Source: a virus. From it: a DNA stretch of 32,540 nt. Under the pieces are notes generated by a model that saw only the letters and a list, made by a program, of their open reading frames with translations, made no database searches and had not been told where the DNA came from. Numbering within the stretch: the stretch's first letter is position 1; each line of letters begins with the position of its first letter. Positions 30,614 to 32,540 of this stretch are shown piece after piece. The stretch lies in the IMG/VR virus record IMGVR_UViG_3300033153_007539, positions 1 through 32,540 of that record; one strand, given 5' to 3'. The position numbers were made by a program, and so were the translations under genes.

Positions 30614-30903
30614 TTCTTCTCCGCCTCCTGTATCTTTAATGTGTCCATGACTCCTGAAAGGTATGCTTTATTGAGAATTAAACCAAGAAGATGTAAAAAC
30701 TTTCCCCGTTTATGAACTCCACCCATTTTTATATTATTCATCGGAACAAAAATCTTAAAGTCTTTTCTCAACATGGTATTAATTATCCATTTATCTCTTG
30801 CACGTTTTGGAACTTTATATTCCTTCCTAAAAACTTTAATACCTTTATTTATAGGTTTAAATGCTTCAATCGCTTCTTCTATTGTTTTAATATATTTTTT
30901 CAT
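30610..30903 (-). CDS. Unknown basic protein (97 aa)
   Basis: 97 residues, Lys-rich, with helix T-I-E-E-A-I-E-A-F-K and the stretch V-P-K-R-A-R-D-K-W-I-I-N. No known motif. ATGA overlaps with both neighbours argue for a real gene. Function unknown. Confidence 0.55.
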   Translation of the reverse strand: MKKYIKTIEEAIEAFKPINKGIKVFRKEYKVPKRARDKWIINTMLRKDFKIFVPMNNIKMGGVHKRGKFLHLLGLILNKAYLSGVMDTLKIQEAEKK

Positions 30904-31118
30904 GTGGCTACCTCAATTTGTTTTTTCTTTCGTTTTTTAATTCTTCTTACCAACTCTCTTACTTTATCATCATCAAGCAATTCTATGGATTCATCACAAG
31001 TCTTACCAGTATATTTTTCTAAAGCATTATCTAATTTCCATCTTAGTGTTTGCTCTAATTCAAGTCTTAATTCTTTTAACCGCTCTTTTACTTTAGTGCT
31101 AATTTTTCCCTCCTTCAT
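30900..31118 (-). CDS. Unknown helical protein (72 aa)
   Basis: 72 residues, highly charged and helical (V-K-E-R-L-K-E-L-R-L-E-L-E-Q-T-L), with a basic C-terminus (R-R-I-K-K-R-K-K-K). Overlaps its upstream neighbour by 20 bases. Function unknown; the tail could bind nucleic acid. Confidence 0.5.
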   Translation of the reverse strand: MKEGKISTKVKERLKELRLELEQTLRWKLDNALEKYTGKTCDESIELLDDDKVRELVRRIKKRKKKQIEVAT

Positions 31119-31260
31119 ATTCCCATTTTAAACCTTTAAATACTGGTCTAAATTGATACTTTAAATTTAAAAACATTTCAATAGATTTAGGATTATTAAA
31201 ATACATGACCTTATCAAATTGATAGCATTTAGATAACTCAAAGTATTTTAGTATATTCAT
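31099..31260 (-). CDS. Small protein (53 aa)
   Basis: 53 residues from ATG 31260 to TAG 31099-31101, rich in Phe, Tyr and Lys (K-C-Y-Q-F-D-K-V-M-Y-F). It starts one base after the previous stop and its end overlaps the next gene. Domain not recognised. Confidence 0.45.
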   Translation of the reverse strand: MNILKYFELSKCYQFDKVMYFNNPKSIEMFLNLKYQFRPVFKGLKWEYEGGKN

Positions 31261-31261
31261 T

Positions 31262-31387
31262 TTAAAATCCCCTAAAACAACTTTTAATTTCTTCCAATAA
31301 ACTAATATTTTCTAAGATTATCATACTACTTACTGGTTTATCTGGGATTTCCATATTAACTTCATTTTCTTGGGGTTTATCTGTCAT
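31262..31387 (-). CDS. Small protein (41 aa)
   Basis: 41 residues from ATG 31387. Acidic start and a C-terminal helix (I-I-L-E-N-I-S-L-L-E-E-I-K). Overlaps the end of the HTH gene by 11 bases and leads straight into the next small gene. Only packing supports it. Confidence 0.4.
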   Translation of the reverse strand: MTDKPQENEVNMEIPDKPVSSMIILENISLLEEIKSCFRGF

Positions 31388-31952
31388 CTTCCATTTCCTC
31401 CAAGTATTTAGCTTTTTCTGGATTTATCTTAATATATCCCTGATCTTCAAGTTCCTTAAGTGTTTGTATAGTTAATCTAACATTCTGCACAGCACTCATC
31501 TTAATCTCTTTTTGTTGAGACTCTAATCTTTCAAGATTTTTGTCTATAGTCCTTAGTGTGTCGTTTAAAGTCCTAATCAAATTACTAATCTCTCTGGCAA
31601 ATATCATCATTTGAGCACTTGGTATTTCTTTCTTTATAGCTTCTAATCTGTTCATAATAGTCTGTCTTAATTCAGTAACTATCTTTATGTTTGATCTGCC
31701 TTCATTAATTAGTTCCAATAATGTTTCTCTGTATATCTTAGCATAATCTGCATCTTTGTCTAAGAATTCTTTATGTTTAATTATACAACTCTTAATAATG
31801 TTTCTTACTATTTTGTGGCTAACCTTATTTTTCAAGTCTAATTCTTCATTTACTACCTTTGCTATCTCGATAGGAGTTAGACCTCTTGCATTTAGTTCTG
31901 CTACCTTTCTAATTACTTTCTTTTCTCTGAACTCATTTTTTATTTTGCTCAT
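31377..31952 (-). CDS. HTH protein, terminase-small-subunit-like
   Basis: 191 residues. An N-terminal helix-turn-helix (about 12-50: V-A-E-L-N-A-R-G-L-T-P-I-E-I-A-K-V-V-N, then a recognition-like helix H-K-I-V-R-N-I-I) followed by long charged helices (about 65-150) and a short C-terminal tail. DNA-binding head plus helical oligomerisation region is the layout of phage small terminase subunits, which would fit a packaging role. A transcription regulator is the alternative; no large terminase gene is next to it here. Overlaps the methyltransferase gene by four bases. Confidence 0.5.
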   Translation of the reverse strand: MSKIKNEFREKKVIRKVAELNARGLTPIEIAKVVNEELDLKNKVSHKIVRNIIKSCIIKHKEFLDKDADYAKIYRETLLELINEGRSNIKIVTELRQTIMNRLEAIKKEIPSAQMMIFAREISNLIRTLNDTLRTIDKNLERLESQQKEIKMSAVQNVRLTIQTLKELEDQGYIKINPEKAKYLEEMEDDR

Positions 31953-32530
31953 TCTCTGCCCACCTTCTTATGAATCACGGCACGTTTTTTTGGTTTTGCG
32001 AACAAATCATCCTGAACTTTCTTTTCAACAACAACTATTGTGTCATTGTGTCCGCCACCATGATATACCAATAATATCTCAACCATTTCAAATCCTAACT
32101 TTTTACCAAACCCTCCGCTCTGCCAACCAAAACTAATTGCATAACCACCAACCACAATCTTATTGTAAATTGCTTTCTTTACGCTTGAATAGAGTAATCC
32201 ATTTTGAGTATCTTTCTGCGTTACTTTCAATCCAATCCCTTTATAACATTCTGATATTTGTCTTGGGGAGTAAGGGGGGTCAAATAAAACACCCTCAAAC
32301 CCACCCTGAAGTTTCTTTGCAAACTCTTCTGCTTGTAGATTGTATGTTGCCTTGATATTAGGATTTAAGTCGTTTGTGAACTCTGCTGGGCTATTATTTC
32401 CTGCGAAGGGGTCTACCCACCCAGTGCCTTCTCCAACATATTTTTTAAGAAGCTCTGCTATTGGTTTTATCTTAAATGTTTCTTTATTTGGATAACCATA
32501 TTCTCTACACATTATTAGTTTAGTTCCCAT
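31949..32530 (-). CDS. DNA (adenine-N6 or cytosine-N4) methyltransferase
   Basis: 193 residues. W-V-D-P-F-A-G-N-N-S (residues 38-47, SAM-binding motif-I-like) and V-L-F-D-P-P-Y-S (Asp84-Pro-Pro-Tyr87, catalytic motif IV of amino-methyltransferases). Short, without a clear target recognition domain, as in orphan phage DNA methylases. It probably protects viral DNA from host restriction or marks it for packaging. The GGAGGCAC ahead of the ATG is at the window edge, so the operon continues outside. Confidence 0.75.
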   Translation of the reverse strand: MGTKLIMCREYGYPNKETFKIKPIAELLKKYVGEGTGWVDPFAGNNSPAEFTNDLNPNIKATYNLQAEEFAKKLQGGFEGVLFDPPYSPRQISECYKGIGLKVTQKDTQNGLLYSSVKKAIYNKIVVGGYAISFGWQSGGFGKKLGFEMVEILLVYHGGGHNDTIVVVEKKVQDDLFAKPKKRAVIHKKVGRE

Positions 32531-32540
32531 CTGTGCCTCC

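Noticed and set aside
1-32540. CRISPR array, tRNA or rRNA genes
   Set aside because: No regularly spaced direct repeats, cloverleaf-like sequences or rRNA segments were noticed on either strand by eye.

Overview
The window is a fragment of a tailed virus (Caudoviricetes-type, long non-contractile tail suggested) or a provirus, most likely infecting an archaeon. The virus call rests on a syntenic run of morphogenesis genes: head-tail connector, neck adaptors, tail terminator, tail tube, two overlapping tail-assembly-chaperone-like genes, a tape measure protein with the usual Gly-Gly-Ile...Glu-Arg-Gly-Pro-Glu C-terminal motif, and a baseplate hub. The archaeal host is an inference from TATA-like boxes (TTTATATAG, TTTAAATAG) about 30-40 bases before start codons, T-rich terminators without hairpins, large secreted proteins full of N-x-S/T sequons, a DUF2341 domain and a PD-(D/E)XK resolvase-like protein. 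Strong GAAAGGAGG ribosome sites mean a bacterial host is not excluded. No host genes, integrase, tRNA, rRNA or CRISPR array are visible, and portal, major capsid and large terminase lie outside the window.

Layout. 1-3120: end of a capsid-associated repetitive protein, a broken HNH endonuclease gene, and small structural or unknown genes. 3126-7335: small genes, a frameshifted membrane-anchored surface protein, and a 1141-residue anchored protein with a LamG-like lectin domain and a clan GH-A-like glycosidase domain. 7367-11135: neck and tail-tube genes with one glycosyltransferase set between two connector genes. 11165-17379: a 6.2 kb glycan/small-molecule cassette inside the tail operon: a GT2 enzyme split by a 367-residue intein exactly at its DxD motif, a second GT2, a radical SAM enzyme, a methyltransferase, a P-loop kinase-methyltransferase fusion broken by a 29-bp tandem duplication, and a GT4-type glycosyltransferase. 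17372-26473: tail chaperones, tape measure with 22-residue repeats, tail protein, a 1417-residue surface protein and the hub. 26475-27734: three small membrane proteins (two holin-like). 27735-27888: a gap with a T-rich terminator, a two-storey hairpin and TATA-like boxes. 27889-32530: a tightly packed leftward operon of 15 genes (resolvase-like nuclease, zinc ribbons, HNH, SWIM zinc finger, OB-fold ssDNA-binding candidate, HTH protein, DNA methyltransferase), probably the early/DNA-metabolism module.

How it may work together (inference): rightward late genes build the virion; the surface proteins (lectin, glycosidase, DUF2341) would bind or trim host surface glycan; the glycosyltransferase cassette could decorate virion or host surface proteins. 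The most notable features are the intein in a glycosyltransferase active site, the recent duplication that breaks the kinase-methyltransferase gene, and the mosaic sharing of N- and C-terminal domains between the surface proteins at 3.4-7.3 kb and at 20.8-25.0 kb.
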